Assembly: GCA_031262335.1 (NCBI GenBank)
Contig: JAISHX010000044.1
Coordinates: 1-6,168 of the forward strand
Origin: Clostridiales bacterium
Lineage (GTDB): Bacteria > Bacillota > Clostridia > Lachnospirales > WRAX01
DNA: 6,168 bases
Direction: 5' to 3'
Below the pieces are notes generated by a model that was not told the origin of the DNA, made no database searches, and saw only the letters and a program-made list of their open reading frames with translations. A program made the position numbers and the translations under genes. Every line of letters begins with the position of its first letter. Position 1 is the stretch's first letter. This document shows positions 1 through 5,459 of this stretch, one piece after another.

Positions 1-168
1 CCCTTTGATGTAACCATGTGAGTCATTTGTGTGGAAAACAATAATGTCACCGGTTATTGAAAACTGCGAATCTGACGATGTTTCATCGGCAAAAGCAAAT
101 TGTACGTTGGCTGTAATAACGGCAATCGCAAGAACAAACGGCAAAACATGTTTTCTGAAAAATCTCAT
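1..168 (-). CDS. Exported 5'-nucleotidase-type metallophosphoesterase, N-terminal fragment
   Basis: Reading the minus strand from an ATG at 168 gives 56 codons, open to the window edge. Residues 1-27 form a classic signal peptide: a basic start (MRFFRKH), a hydrophobic core and a likely AFA|DE cleavage site after Ala27. Residues 41-52 read DIIVFHTNDSHG, the N-terminal motif of the UshA/CpdB/YfkN family of secreted 5'-nucleotidases and 2',3'-cyclic phosphodiesterases. In E. coli UshA the equivalent Asp and His bind the two-metal centre; here they are Asp49 and His51. The start is supported by a GGGGAGG ribosome site at 175-181, 6 bases upstream. The product would act outside the cell on nucleotides, giving nucleosides that the divergent operon could import. 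Exact substrate (5'-nucleotide, UDP-sugar or cyclic nucleotide) and C-terminal anchoring cannot be judged because most of the gene lies outside. Family call is firm, specificity is not. Confidence 0.88.
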   Translation of the reverse strand, partial: MRFFRKHVLPFVLAIAVITANVQFAFADETSSDSQFSITGDIIVFHTNDSHGYIKG

Positions 169-208
169 TGCAAACCTCCCCTAATTCTAAAAGTATATTA
201 CATTAGTG

Positions 209-237
209 ATTTTAACATTGCTTTGCAAGCTTGTCAA
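209..237 (-). promoter_or_regulatory. Sigma-A-type promoter for the nucleotidase gene
   Basis: On the minus strand a perfect TTGACA (-35, plus-strand 232-237) is separated by exactly 17 bases from TAAAAT (-10, 209-214). The bases just before the -10 read TGT, giving an extended -10. Transcription would start near 201-203, leaving a leader of about 33 bases before the ATG at 168. The -35 is the outer half of an imperfect dyad (TTGACAAGCTTGCAA on the minus strand, 223-237) whose core CAAGCTTG is a perfect palindrome and could be an operator. Confidence 0.75.
223..237. promoter_or_regulatory. Candidate operator dyad overlapping the leftward -35
   Basis: The plus strand reads TTGCAAGCTTGTCAA. 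Its central eight bases are a perfect palindrome (226-233), and the flanks pair if one base is bulged. It starts exactly at the -35 hexamer of the leftward promoter, where a bound repressor would block RNA polymerase. A similar element starts at the -35 of the bmpA promoter (1554-1568). The binding protein is unknown and the resemblance is partly due to the shared -35 hexamer. Confidence 0.3.
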
Positions 238-267
238 CGGCAAACAACTGCCTTGCGTCGGAATGTG

Positions 268-324
268 AAAATTTTTTCTTTTTATAAAATTTTTCTTGCA
301 AACCGGAACAGTTTTAGTTATAAT
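268..324 (+). promoter_or_regulatory. Promoter of the deoC operon, with UP-like A/T tract
   Basis: TTGCAA (-35, 296-301; four of six consensus bases) and a perfect TATAAT (-10, 319-324) are spaced by 17 bases. The predicted start is A331, giving a leader of about 72 bases before the ATG of deoC. Upstream, 268-294 is made almost only of A and T in runs and covers the -40 to -60 zone where UP elements contact the alpha subunit of RNA polymerase. It lies about 60 bases from the leftward promoter, so both could be controlled from the same intergenic region. Confidence 0.75.
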
Positions 325-371
325 GACCATAGATAAAGAGAAAAACAAGCGTATTTTTGTTCAAAATGCTC

Positions 372-385
372 TAAAATCGGTGACA
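372..385 (+). promoter_or_regulatory. Catabolite-responsive element (cre)-like site in the deoC leader
   Basis: TAAAATCGGTGACA matches the cre consensus TGNAANCGNTNNCA at nine of its ten defined positions; only the second base (A for G) differs. It sits about 41 to 54 bases downstream of the predicted transcription start and just upstream of the deoC ribosome site, a position where CcpA commonly acts as a roadblock. Nucleoside and deoxyribose catabolism genes of Bacillus are known to be under carbon catabolite repression, which fits. No ccpA gene is in the window, so the regulator is inferred. Confidence 0.5.
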
Positions 386-402
386 AAGAGGAGAATCATT
401 TT

Positions 403-1065
403 ATGGTAAAAGAAGAAATACTTAGTTTCGTAGACCATACAGCTCTGGCGGCATTTGTTACGGAAGAAGAAATTTTCATTCTTTGCGAAGATGCTGTTAA
501 ATATAAAACAGCATCTGTATGTATTCCGCCGTGTTATATAAAACGTGTTAGAGAACGTTTTCCCAATTTGACAATTTGTACAGTAATCGGATTTCCGCTC
601 GGGTATTCGGTAACAGAGGCAAAAGTTGCGGAAATTGAGCGCGGCATTGCAGACGGAGCCGATGAGTTTGACATGGTAATAAATATTTCCGATGCAAAAA
701 ATCATTATTTCGACAAAATAACTGATGAAATAAAAACTTTGAAAAATACTTGCGGTAATAAGGTTCTAAAGGTTATAATAGAAACATGCTACCTTACCGA
801 AGAGGAAAAAATATCACTTTGTAGGTGCGTAAAAGAAGCGAAAGCCGATTACATAAAAACGTCCACAGGTTTTGGTACAAAGGGCGCGACTATGGATGAC
901 ATTTCGCTTTTTAAAACTCATGTTGGTAAGGAAGTAAAAATAAAAGCCGCAGGGGGCATAAGGTCAAAGGAAGATATGGAGGTGTTTTTAGCAGCAGGTT
1001 GTTCACGCCTTGGAACAAGTTCAGCAATAAAAATTCTTGCAGGTGAGGTGTCTAATGGCTATTAG
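403..1065 (+). CDS. deoC: Deoxyribose-phosphate aldolase DeoC
   Basis: This cytosolic class I aldolase splits 2-deoxy-D-ribose-5-phosphate into acetaldehyde and glyceraldehyde-3-phosphate, the last step of deoxynucleoside breakdown. The 220-residue product has the length of the short bacterial DeoC form. An N-terminal VDHT motif is at 10-13. The Schiff-base lysine is Lys152 in YIKTSTGFG, with Asp90 (ADEFDMVIN) and Lys181 (VKIKAAGGIR) completing the catalytic set that corresponds to Asp102, Lys167 and Lys201 of E. coli DeoC. The ATG at 403 is preceded by AGAGGAG (387-393), nine bases away. It is the first gene of the rightward operon and overlaps cdd by 11 bases, suggesting coupled translation. 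A cre-like site lies in its leader. No frameshift or missing catalytic residue is seen. The phosphopentomutase and nucleoside phosphorylase that would supply its substrate are not in the window. Confidence 0.97.
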   Translation: MVKEEILSFVDHTALAAFVTEEEIFILCEDAVKYKTASVCIPPCYIKRVRERFPNLTICTVIGFPLGYSVTEAKVAEIERGIADGADEFDMVINISDAKNHYFDKITDEIKTLKNTCGNKVLKVIIETCYLTEEEKISLCRCVKEAKADYIKTSTGFGTKGATMDDISLFKTHVGKEVKIKAAGGIRSKEDMEVFLAAGCSRLGTSSAIKILAGEVSNGY

Positions 1066-1492
1066 TATTTCAGAAAATGAAATCAAATCTTTAATTAAGA
1101 AAGCTATTTCGGCACGAGAGCGTGCATATGTTCCGTACTCAAATTTTGGTGTGGGAGCGGCTCTTCTTGCAAAAAACGGCAAAATTTATGAGGGTTGTAA
1201 TATTGAAAACGCTGCTTTTACTCCGGGTATGTGTGCCGAAAGAACAGCCTTTTCAAAAGCGGTTTTTGAAGGAGAACGGGATTTTATCGCAATTGCCGTT
1301 GTCGGTTGGAAACTTAATGCCGCCGAAAACGACCGTGGTTTTGCCTTTCCGTGCGGAGTTTGCAGGCAGGTTATGCGTGAATTTTGTTCACCGGACGCGT
1401 TTTTTATAATTACGGCGGTTTCACCGGAAGATTACAAAGTAATGTCTTTAGAAGAGCTTTTGCCCAACAGTTTCGGTCCGGAAAGTCTGTAA
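1055..1492 (+). CDS. cdd: Cytidine deaminase (small homotetrameric type)
   Basis: This zinc enzyme hydrolytically deaminates cytidine and deoxycytidine to uridine and deoxyuridine in the cytosol. The 145-residue product carries YVPYSNFGVGAAL (25-37), GCNIENAAF (47-55), the CAE motif (Cys60 as zinc ligand, Glu62 as proton shuttle) and PCGVC (Cys100 and Cys103 as the other zinc ligands). All are intact. The three-cysteine zinc site and short length fit the tetrameric T-CDA type of B. subtilis, not the dimeric E. coli type. The spacing from Cys60 to Cys100 is about seven residues longer than in B. subtilis Cdd, in the loop around 85-97. The start chosen is the ATG at 1055, with AGGTGAGG at 1041-1048 six bases before it. 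An in-frame TTG at 1037 lies upstream of that ribosome site and is unlikely. The gene overlaps the end of deoC by 11 bases, so the two are co-translated. Confidence 0.97.
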   Translation: MAISISENEIKSLIKKAISARERAYVPYSNFGVGAALLAKNGKIYEGCNIENAAFTPGMCAERTAFSKAVFEGERDFIAIAVVGWKLNAAENDRGFAFPCGVCRQVMREFCSPDAFFIITAVSPEDYKVMSLEELLPNSFGPESL

Positions 1493-1523
1493 CTGCATCT
1501 TGTAAAAATTTATAAAGAAATTC

Positions 1524-1539
1524 CCGCCTATTTAGGCGG
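1524..1539. other. Short GC-rich hairpin after cdd
   Basis: CCGCCT (1524-1529) and AGGCGG (1534-1539) form a perfect 6-bp stem with an ATTT loop, 32 bases after the cdd stop. No run of T follows on the plus strand, so it is not a standard intrinsic terminator. It may protect the 3' end of the deoC-cdd message or act as a weak attenuator before the bmpA promoter. Confidence 0.4.
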
Positions 1540-1553
1540 CGGTAGCATGTCAC

Positions 1554-1568
1554 TTGACAAGTTATCAA
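1554..1568. promoter_or_regulatory. Candidate operator dyad overlapping the bmpA -35
   Basis: TTGACAAGTTATCAA is an odd-centred palindrome in which six of seven base pairs match across a central G. It begins exactly at the -35 hexamer, as does the related dyad TTGACAAGCTTGCAA at 223-237 on the minus strand; the two agree at 12 of 15 positions, six of which belong to the -35 itself. A common repressor of nucleotidase and transporter is possible but unproven. Confidence 0.3.
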
Positions 1569-1582
1569 AAAAAGCAGATAAT
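1554..1582 (+). promoter_or_regulatory. Internal promoter for the bmpA transporter genes
   Basis: A perfect TTGACA (1554-1559), a 17-base spacer and GATAAT (1577-1582, five of six consensus bases) make a strong sigma-A-type promoter in the 172-base gap between cdd and bmpA. The predicted start is G1589, giving a leader of about 76 bases. It would let the transporter genes be expressed apart from deoC-cdd. The bases from the -35 onward form a 15-bp imperfect dyad (1554-1568). Confidence 0.7.
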
Positions 1583-1589
1583 ATCTAAG

Positions 1590-1625
1590 GTTATAATTTA
1601 TTTTATAACTCGTGCAAAAGCACGA
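1590..1625 (+). other. Two adjacent hairpins at the 5' end of the bmpA transcript
   Basis: The first stem pairs GTTATAA (1590-1596) with TTATAAC (1603-1609) across a six-base loop. The second pairs TCGTGC (1610-1615) with GCACGA (1620-1625) across an AAAA loop. They abut with no gap, so the helices could stack. Because the predicted transcription start is 1589, the RNA would begin with a base-paired end, a feature known to slow 5'-dependent decay. The DNA of the first stem could alternatively be an operator placed at the start site. Confidence 0.45.
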
Positions 1626-1664
1626 ATAATATTAACTTTCAATTCAAGGAGGAGATTTGGTTTT

Positions 1665-2726
1665 ATGAAAAAATTTTTGTGTGCCGCACTTGCTGCAACA
1701 ATGTTGTTTTCAATGAGCGCATGCGGTGGGGCAAAGTCGGAACTTGCACTTGTTACAGACAAAGGTACGATTGATGACAAATCGTTCAACCAAGGAGCTT
1801 GGGAAGGTCTTGTTGCCTATGCGGACGAAAATAACAAATCAAACAAATACTATCAGCCAACAGAACAAAGCGATGATGCCTATTTGGCAGCTATTGATAA
1901 CGCCGTTACAAACGGAGCAAAAGTTGTCGTAACACCGGGTTATTTGTTTGAAGTTCCTATTTATAAAGCACAAAGCGATTATCCGGATGTTAAGTTTATT
2001 CTTCTTGACGGAACACCTCACGATGCCGATTACTCAGATTACAAAACAGCATCAAATACAGTCGCCATCAGTTATGCAGAAGAACAAGCAGGTTATCTTG
2101 CAGGTTACGCGGCTGTTAAAGACGGTTACAGAAGTCTTGGGTTCATGGGTGGCATGGCAGTTCCGGCTGTTATCAGATATGGCTACGGCTTCCTTAAAGG
2201 TGCCGATGATGCCGCTGTTGAGCTTGGTCTTGCCCAAGGCGACATAACTGTTAATTATCACTATACCGGCGACTTTGCCGCAACTCCCGAAACACAGACA
2301 ATGGCGGCTTCATGGTATCAAAACGGAGTTGAAGTTGTGTTTGCTTGCGGCGGCGCGGTCGGAAACTCTGTAATGGCAGCGGCGAGCGTTGCCGGCAAGT
2401 ATGTTATCGGTGTTGACGTTGACCAGTCAAGCGAATCAGGCACGGTTATAACAAGCGCAATGAAAGGTCTTAAAGCGTCCGTTTATGACTGCGTAAAGAA
2501 ATATTACAACGACGCGTTCCCGGGCGGACAAAATATTATCTATGATGCCGCTAATGACGGCGTTTCTCTTGCAATGGACACAGCAAAATTCAATTCTTTT
2601 ACCCAAGAAGACTATGACGCTGTTTTCGGCAGACTTGCTGCCGGCTCCGTTTCTATTCCAAAAGATACCGATGCCACAAACCCGTCAGCTCTTACATTCT
2701 CTATACTCACTGTAAACGAAATTTAG
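1665..2726 (+). CDS. bmpA: BMP/PnrA-family nucleoside-binding lipoprotein
   Basis: This is the substrate-binding component of a nucleoside ABC importer, anchored outside the membrane. The 353-residue product begins with a lipoprotein signal (MKKFLCAALAATMLFSMSAC) with Cys20 as the lipidated residue; Met at -3 is unusual for a lipobox but the SAC-GG context is typical. The body (about 26-330) matches the BMP domain: LALVTDKGTIDDKSFNQGAW (27-46), VVVTPGYLF (87-95), the GFMGGMAVPAV stretch (159-169) and YVIGVDVDQ (246-254). The family includes Treponema PnrA and B. subtilis NupN, which bind nucleosides. The start is the ATG at 1665. An AAGGAGGAG ribosome site at 1646-1654 lies 10 bases upstream by its last GGAG. 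A reading that extends back to 1554 would run through the promoter and bury the signal peptide. Which nucleosides it prefers cannot be read from the sequence. The gene has its own promoter and is followed by a strong stem-loop. Confidence 0.95.
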   Translation: MKKFLCAALAATMLFSMSACGGAKSELALVTDKGTIDDKSFNQGAWEGLVAYADENNKSNKYYQPTEQSDDAYLAAIDNAVTNGAKVVVTPGYLFEVPIYKAQSDYPDVKFILLDGTPHDADYSDYKTASNTVAISYAEEQAGYLAGYAAVKDGYRSLGFMGGMAVPAVIRYGYGFLKGADDAAVELGLAQGDITVNYHYTGDFAATPETQTMAASWYQNGVEVVFACGGAVGNSVMAAASVAGKYVIGVDVDQSSESGTVITSAMKGLKASVYDCVKKYYNDAFPGGQNIIYDAANDGVSLAMDTAKFNSFTQEDYDAVFGRLAAGSVSIPKDTDATNPSALTFSILTVNEI

Positions 2727-2753
2727 TATAGTCGTTTAAGTTTAAAAATCTAA

Positions 2754-2798
2754 CAACCCCTCAACTCATTCAGCTGTGCTGTATTCGTTGGGGGGTTG
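2754..2798 (+). other. Strong intercistronic stem-loop between bmpA and the ATPase gene
   Basis: CAACCCCTCAAC (2754-2765) pairs with GTTGGGGGGTTG (2787-2798) over 12 base pairs, with one G-T wobble. The 21-base loop holds a smaller CAGC/GCTG hairpin (2771-2781). After the stem comes CAGATGC and then only four T, so it is a poor intrinsic terminator. It more likely allows partial read-through or protects the 3' end of the bmpA message, so that the binding protein is made in excess over the membrane parts. Its CCCTC (2758-2762) could also pair with GAGGG (2811-2815) of the next ribosome site. Confidence 0.6.
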
Positions 2799-2824
2799 CA
2801 GATGCTTTTGGAGGGAGACTGCTA

Positions 2825-4354
2825 ATGGAATATGCCATTGAAATGATTGGAATAACAAAAAGATTTCCGGGCATAATCGCCAATGACAACATTACTCTAA
2901 AGCTCAAAAAAGGTGAAATTCATGCCCTTTTAGGTGAAAACGGAGCAGGGAAATCAACTCTGATGAGTGTTCTTTTCGGACTGTATCAACCGGAGGAAGG
3001 CACAATAAGGAAAGACGGCAAGCAAGTCAAAATACATGGTCCCAATGATGCAACAAAGCTTGGGATAGGTATGGTTCATCAGCACTTTAAGCTTGTACAC
3101 AATTTTACTGTACTCGAAAATATTATTCTCGGAGATGAAACAACGGCGGGCGGATTTTTGCAGATGGCAGGAGCAAAAGCACGCGTTGTTAAGTTAAGTA
3201 AAAAATACAAATTGGATGTTGACCCTGATGCTTACATACAAGATATTACAGTTGGTATGCAGCAGAGGGTTGAAATACTCAAAATGCTGTACCGAAACAA
3301 TGAAATTCTTATTTTTGATGAGCCTACGGCGGTTTTAACTCCGCTTGAAATTGAAGAACTCATGAAAATTATGAAAAATCTTGTTGCGGAAGGAAAGTCA
3401 ATTCTTTTTATAACTCACAAATTGAACGAAATAAAAGCTGTCGCTGACAGCTGTACGGTTTTGCGGAAAGGAAAATATATCGGGACTGTCGATGTTGCTT
3501 CCTCCACAAAAGAATCTCTTTCTGAAATGATGGTCGGGAGAAAAGTAAGTCTTCAGGTTAAAAAAGCTCCCGCACGAGTTGGAAAAACGGTACTTGAAGT
3601 TAAAAATTTAACAGTGAAAAACAAAATTTCCGGCAAAAATGTCGTTAATGACGTCAATTTCAATGTTCGCGAAGGCGAAATTGTTTGTATAGCAGGCATT
3701 GAGGGTAACGGACAAAGTGAACTTGTTTATGCTCTTACAGGACTTATTAAACAAGAGAGCGGAGAAATTATTCTTGACGGTAATAATGTTGCAAATGAAA
3801 GTATACGCAAACGCGGTATGGCAGGAATGGCGCATATTCCCGAAGACAGACACAAGCACGGGCTTGTTCTTGATTATAGTCTTGCGTATAACCTTGTTTT
3901 GCAGACATATTTTACCGATAAATTTCAGAAAAACGGCTTTCTTAAATTTAATGAGATAAATAAATACGCAGACAAACTTATTAAGCAGTATGATATACGA
4001 AGCGGACAAGGCAAAGTGACAAAAACACGCGCTATGTCCGGAGGAAATCAGCAAAAAGCAATTATAGCGCGTGAAATTGACCGTAATCCAAAGCTACTGA
4101 TAGCTGTTCAGCCGACACGCGGTCTTGACGTTGGTGCGATTGAAAATATTCATGCACAACTTATTGCTGAAAGAAACAAAGGGAAAGCAATACTTTTAAT
4201 TTCTTTGGAACTTGATGAGGTTTTGAGCGTAAGCGACAGGGTTTTGGTCATTTGTGAAGGTGAGATTGTTGCTAATGTTGACCCTGTAAAGACATCTTAT
4301 CAAGAAATAGGTTTATATATGGCAGGCTCAAAGAGGGGGGACAAAATTGGGTAA
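2825..4354 (+). CDS. nupO: Nucleoside ABC importer ATPase, two fused nucleotide-binding domains
   Basis: This cytosolic subunit powers nucleoside import and resembles B. subtilis NupO (YufO) and the sugar ATPase RbsA. The 509 residues hold two ABC domains. Domain 1 (about 4-240) has Walker A GENGAGKST (37-45), Q-loop VHQHF (84-88), a variant signature ITVGMQQR (141-148), Walker B ILIFDEPTA (161-169) with Glu166, and switch His198. Domain 2 (about 255-500) is altered: Walker A is GIEGNGQS (291-298) with Gln297 in place of Lys, Walker B is LLIAVQPTRGLD (424-435) with Gln429 in place of the catalytic Glu, and Leu461 replaces the switch His. Its signature MSGGNQQK (404-411) is good. Such asymmetry is normal in this family: one composite site hydrolyses ATP. 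The ATG at 2825 follows GGAGGGAG (2810-2817). The end overlaps the permease gene by 8 bases. Confidence 0.95.
   Translation: MEYAIEMIGITKRFPGIIANDNITLKLKKGEIHALLGENGAGKSTLMSVLFGLYQPEEGTIRKDGKQVKIHGPNDATKLGIGMVHQHFKLVHNFTVLENIILGDETTAGGFLQMAGAKARVVKLSKKYKLDVDPDAYIQDITVGMQQRVEILKMLYRNNEILIFDEPTAVLTPLEIEELMKIMKNLVAEGKSILFITHKLNEIKAVADSCTVLRKGKYIGTVDVASSTKESLSEMMVGRKVSLQVKKAPARVGKTVLEVKNLTVKNKISGKNVVNDVNFNVREGEIVCIAGIEGNGQSELVYALTGLIKQESGEIILDGNNVANESIRKRGMAGMAHIPEDRHKHGLVLDYSLAYNLVLQTYFTDKFQKNGFLKFNEINKYADKLIKQYDIRSGQGKVTKTRAMSGGNQQKAIIAREIDRNPKLLIAVQPTRGLDVGAIENIHAQLIAERNKGKAILLISLELDEVLSVSDRVLVICEGEIVANVDPVKTSYQEIGLYMAGSKRGDKIG
4333..4340 (+). promoter_or_regulatory. Ribosome binding site that fixes the TTG start of the first permease
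   Basis: GAGGGGGG lies inside the end of the ATPase gene, six bases before the TTG at 4347. No ATG or GTG occurs in this frame until a Met about 58 codons on, inside the conserved permease region, so this site is what supports TTG as the start. Confidence 0.75.
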
Positions 4355-5459
4355 AAAATTTCAGGGAATTTTTAATGTAGAAAAATCCTCAAGTATATTG
4401 TCGTCTCTTGCCGCTATAGTTGTTGGTCTTTTTGTCGGCTTTTTGGTACTGTTGGTCAGCAGTCCGGGTGAAGCTTTCGGCGGTTTCGGCACTATACTTA
4501 TCGGCGGCGCGGCAGGTATGCGTGCGGTCGGACAGACTTTATATGTTGCAACACCGATTATTATGACGGGATTGTCCGTTGCGTTTGCAAATAAAACAGG
4601 GTTATTTAACATCGGCGCAAGCGGTCAGTTTATTGTCGGAGCGTATGTTGCTATAGTGATTGGTGTAAAATGTACGTTCTTCGGTTCTTTTGCATGGATA
4701 TTTGCTCTTTTGGGCGCAATACTTGCAGGAGCTTTATGGGGAGCATTACCCGGCATTTTAAAAGCATTCCGCAATGTCAACGAAGTTATTTCTTGTATTA
4801 TGATGAATTATATAGGCATGTATCTCGTGAATTATCTTGTTAAAGAAACTGTTTTCAATTCCCTTACAAACCAATCACAGCGCGTTGCAGCCGGTGCAAA
4901 TGTGCCGAAAATGGGCTTTGATTTGATATTTAAGACAGGCTCGCGTGCCTCAAGCGCAAACGGTGGTATTTTAATAGCAATCGCTGCGGCAGTCATTATT
5001 TATTTGATAATCGAAAAAACGAAATTCGGATATGAACTAAAAGCTTGCGGACTGAATCGTCACGCCGCGAAGTACGCAGGCGTAAATGAAAAATTCAGTA
5101 TTGTAATGTCAATGGTAATAGCCGGAGCAATGTCAGGTTTGGGCGGCGCACTTTTGTACCTCGCAGGCTCAGGAACAGCAATAAGCGTTGTTGACGTTCT
5201 TGCACCGGAAGGTTTTAATGGTATTCCGGTTGCTCTTCTTGCGCTTAACAACCCGATAGGCGTAATTTTTGCAGGAATTTTTATCGCATATTTGAGTGTC
5301 GGCGGACTTGGCATGCAAATGTACAGCTTTGCGCCGCAAGTAATTGAAATAGTTGTTGCTATAATAATTTACTTCAGCGCGTTTGCCCTTGTTTTCAAAG
5401 GTGTTATTCAGAATTTTATCAAGGGCAGAAAGGCAAAAGCGGGAGGTGAGAGTAAATGA
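4347..5459 (+). CDS. nupP: Nucleoside ABC importer permease, first subunit
   Basis: This integral membrane subunit forms half of the nucleoside channel and belongs to the BPD_transp_2 (ribose/branched-chain amino acid type) permeases, closest in layout to B. subtilis NupP (YufP). The 370 residues contain about eight to ten hydrophobic segments, near 21-39, 62-82, 93-112, 114-136, 147-165, 207-223, 252-275, 293-318 and 331-350. Family motifs are FNIGASGQFIVGAY (87-100), NEVISCIMMNYIG (145-157), the cytosolic coupling loop KFGYELKACGLNRHAAKYAG (226-245) and PEGFNGIPVALLAL (287-300). Translation starts at a TTG, supported by the ribosome site just upstream, and overlaps the ATPase gene by 8 bases; the end overlaps the next permease by ATGA. 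The chain of overlaps points to coupled synthesis of the membrane complex. The hydrophobic N-terminal segment is not a cleaved signal. Confidence 0.94.
   Translation: MGKKFQGIFNVEKSSSILSSLAAIVVGLFVGFLVLLVSSPGEAFGGFGTILIGGAAGMRAVGQTLYVATPIIMTGLSVAFANKTGLFNIGASGQFIVGAYVAIVIGVKCTFFGSFAWIFALLGAILAGALWGALPGILKAFRNVNEVISCIMMNYIGMYLVNYLVKETVFNSLTNQSQRVAAGANVPKMGFDLIFKTGSRASSANGGILIAIAAAVIIYLIIEKTKFGYELKACGLNRHAAKYAGVNEKFSIVMSMVIAGAMSGLGGALLYLAGSGTAISVVDVLAPEGFNGIPVALLALNNPIGVIFAGIFIAYLSVGGLGMQMYSFAPQVIEIVVAIIIYFSAFALVFKGVIQNFIKGRKAKAGGESK

Noticed and set aside
100..336. Plus-strand open frame of 78 codons starting at TTG
   Set aside because: It lies antisense to the nucleotidase start, then crosses both promoters; composition is arbitrary and no ribosome site precedes it.
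361..705. Minus-strand open frame of 114 codons
   Set aside because: It is the antisense shadow of deoC, whose catalytic motifs are unambiguous.
1037..1054. Earlier TTG start for cdd
   Set aside because: It precedes and includes the AGGTGAGG ribosome site that serves the ATG at 1055.
1534..1547. Second cre-like site before bmpA
   Set aside because: Only seven of ten fixed positions match and the left half is poor.
1524..1560. Intrinsic terminator after cdd
   Set aside because: The hairpin is short (6 bp) and is followed by CGGTAGCATG, with no T run on the plus strand.
1554..1664. N-terminal extension of the bmpA reading frame
   Set aside because: It would start on the -35 of the internal promoter and place 37 residues ahead of a clear lipoprotein signal; the ribosome site matches the ATG at 1665.
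1493..1664. Purine or 2'-deoxyguanosine riboswitch ahead of the nucleoside transporter
   Set aside because: Such switches are known near nucleoside transport genes, but the conserved three-way-junction sequences are not visible and the leader after the promoter (about 76 bases) is too short for aptamer plus expression platform.
3608..4054. Minus-strand open frame of 148 codons
   Set aside because: It is antisense to the second domain of the ATPase gene, has no convincing family motif and no ribosome site.
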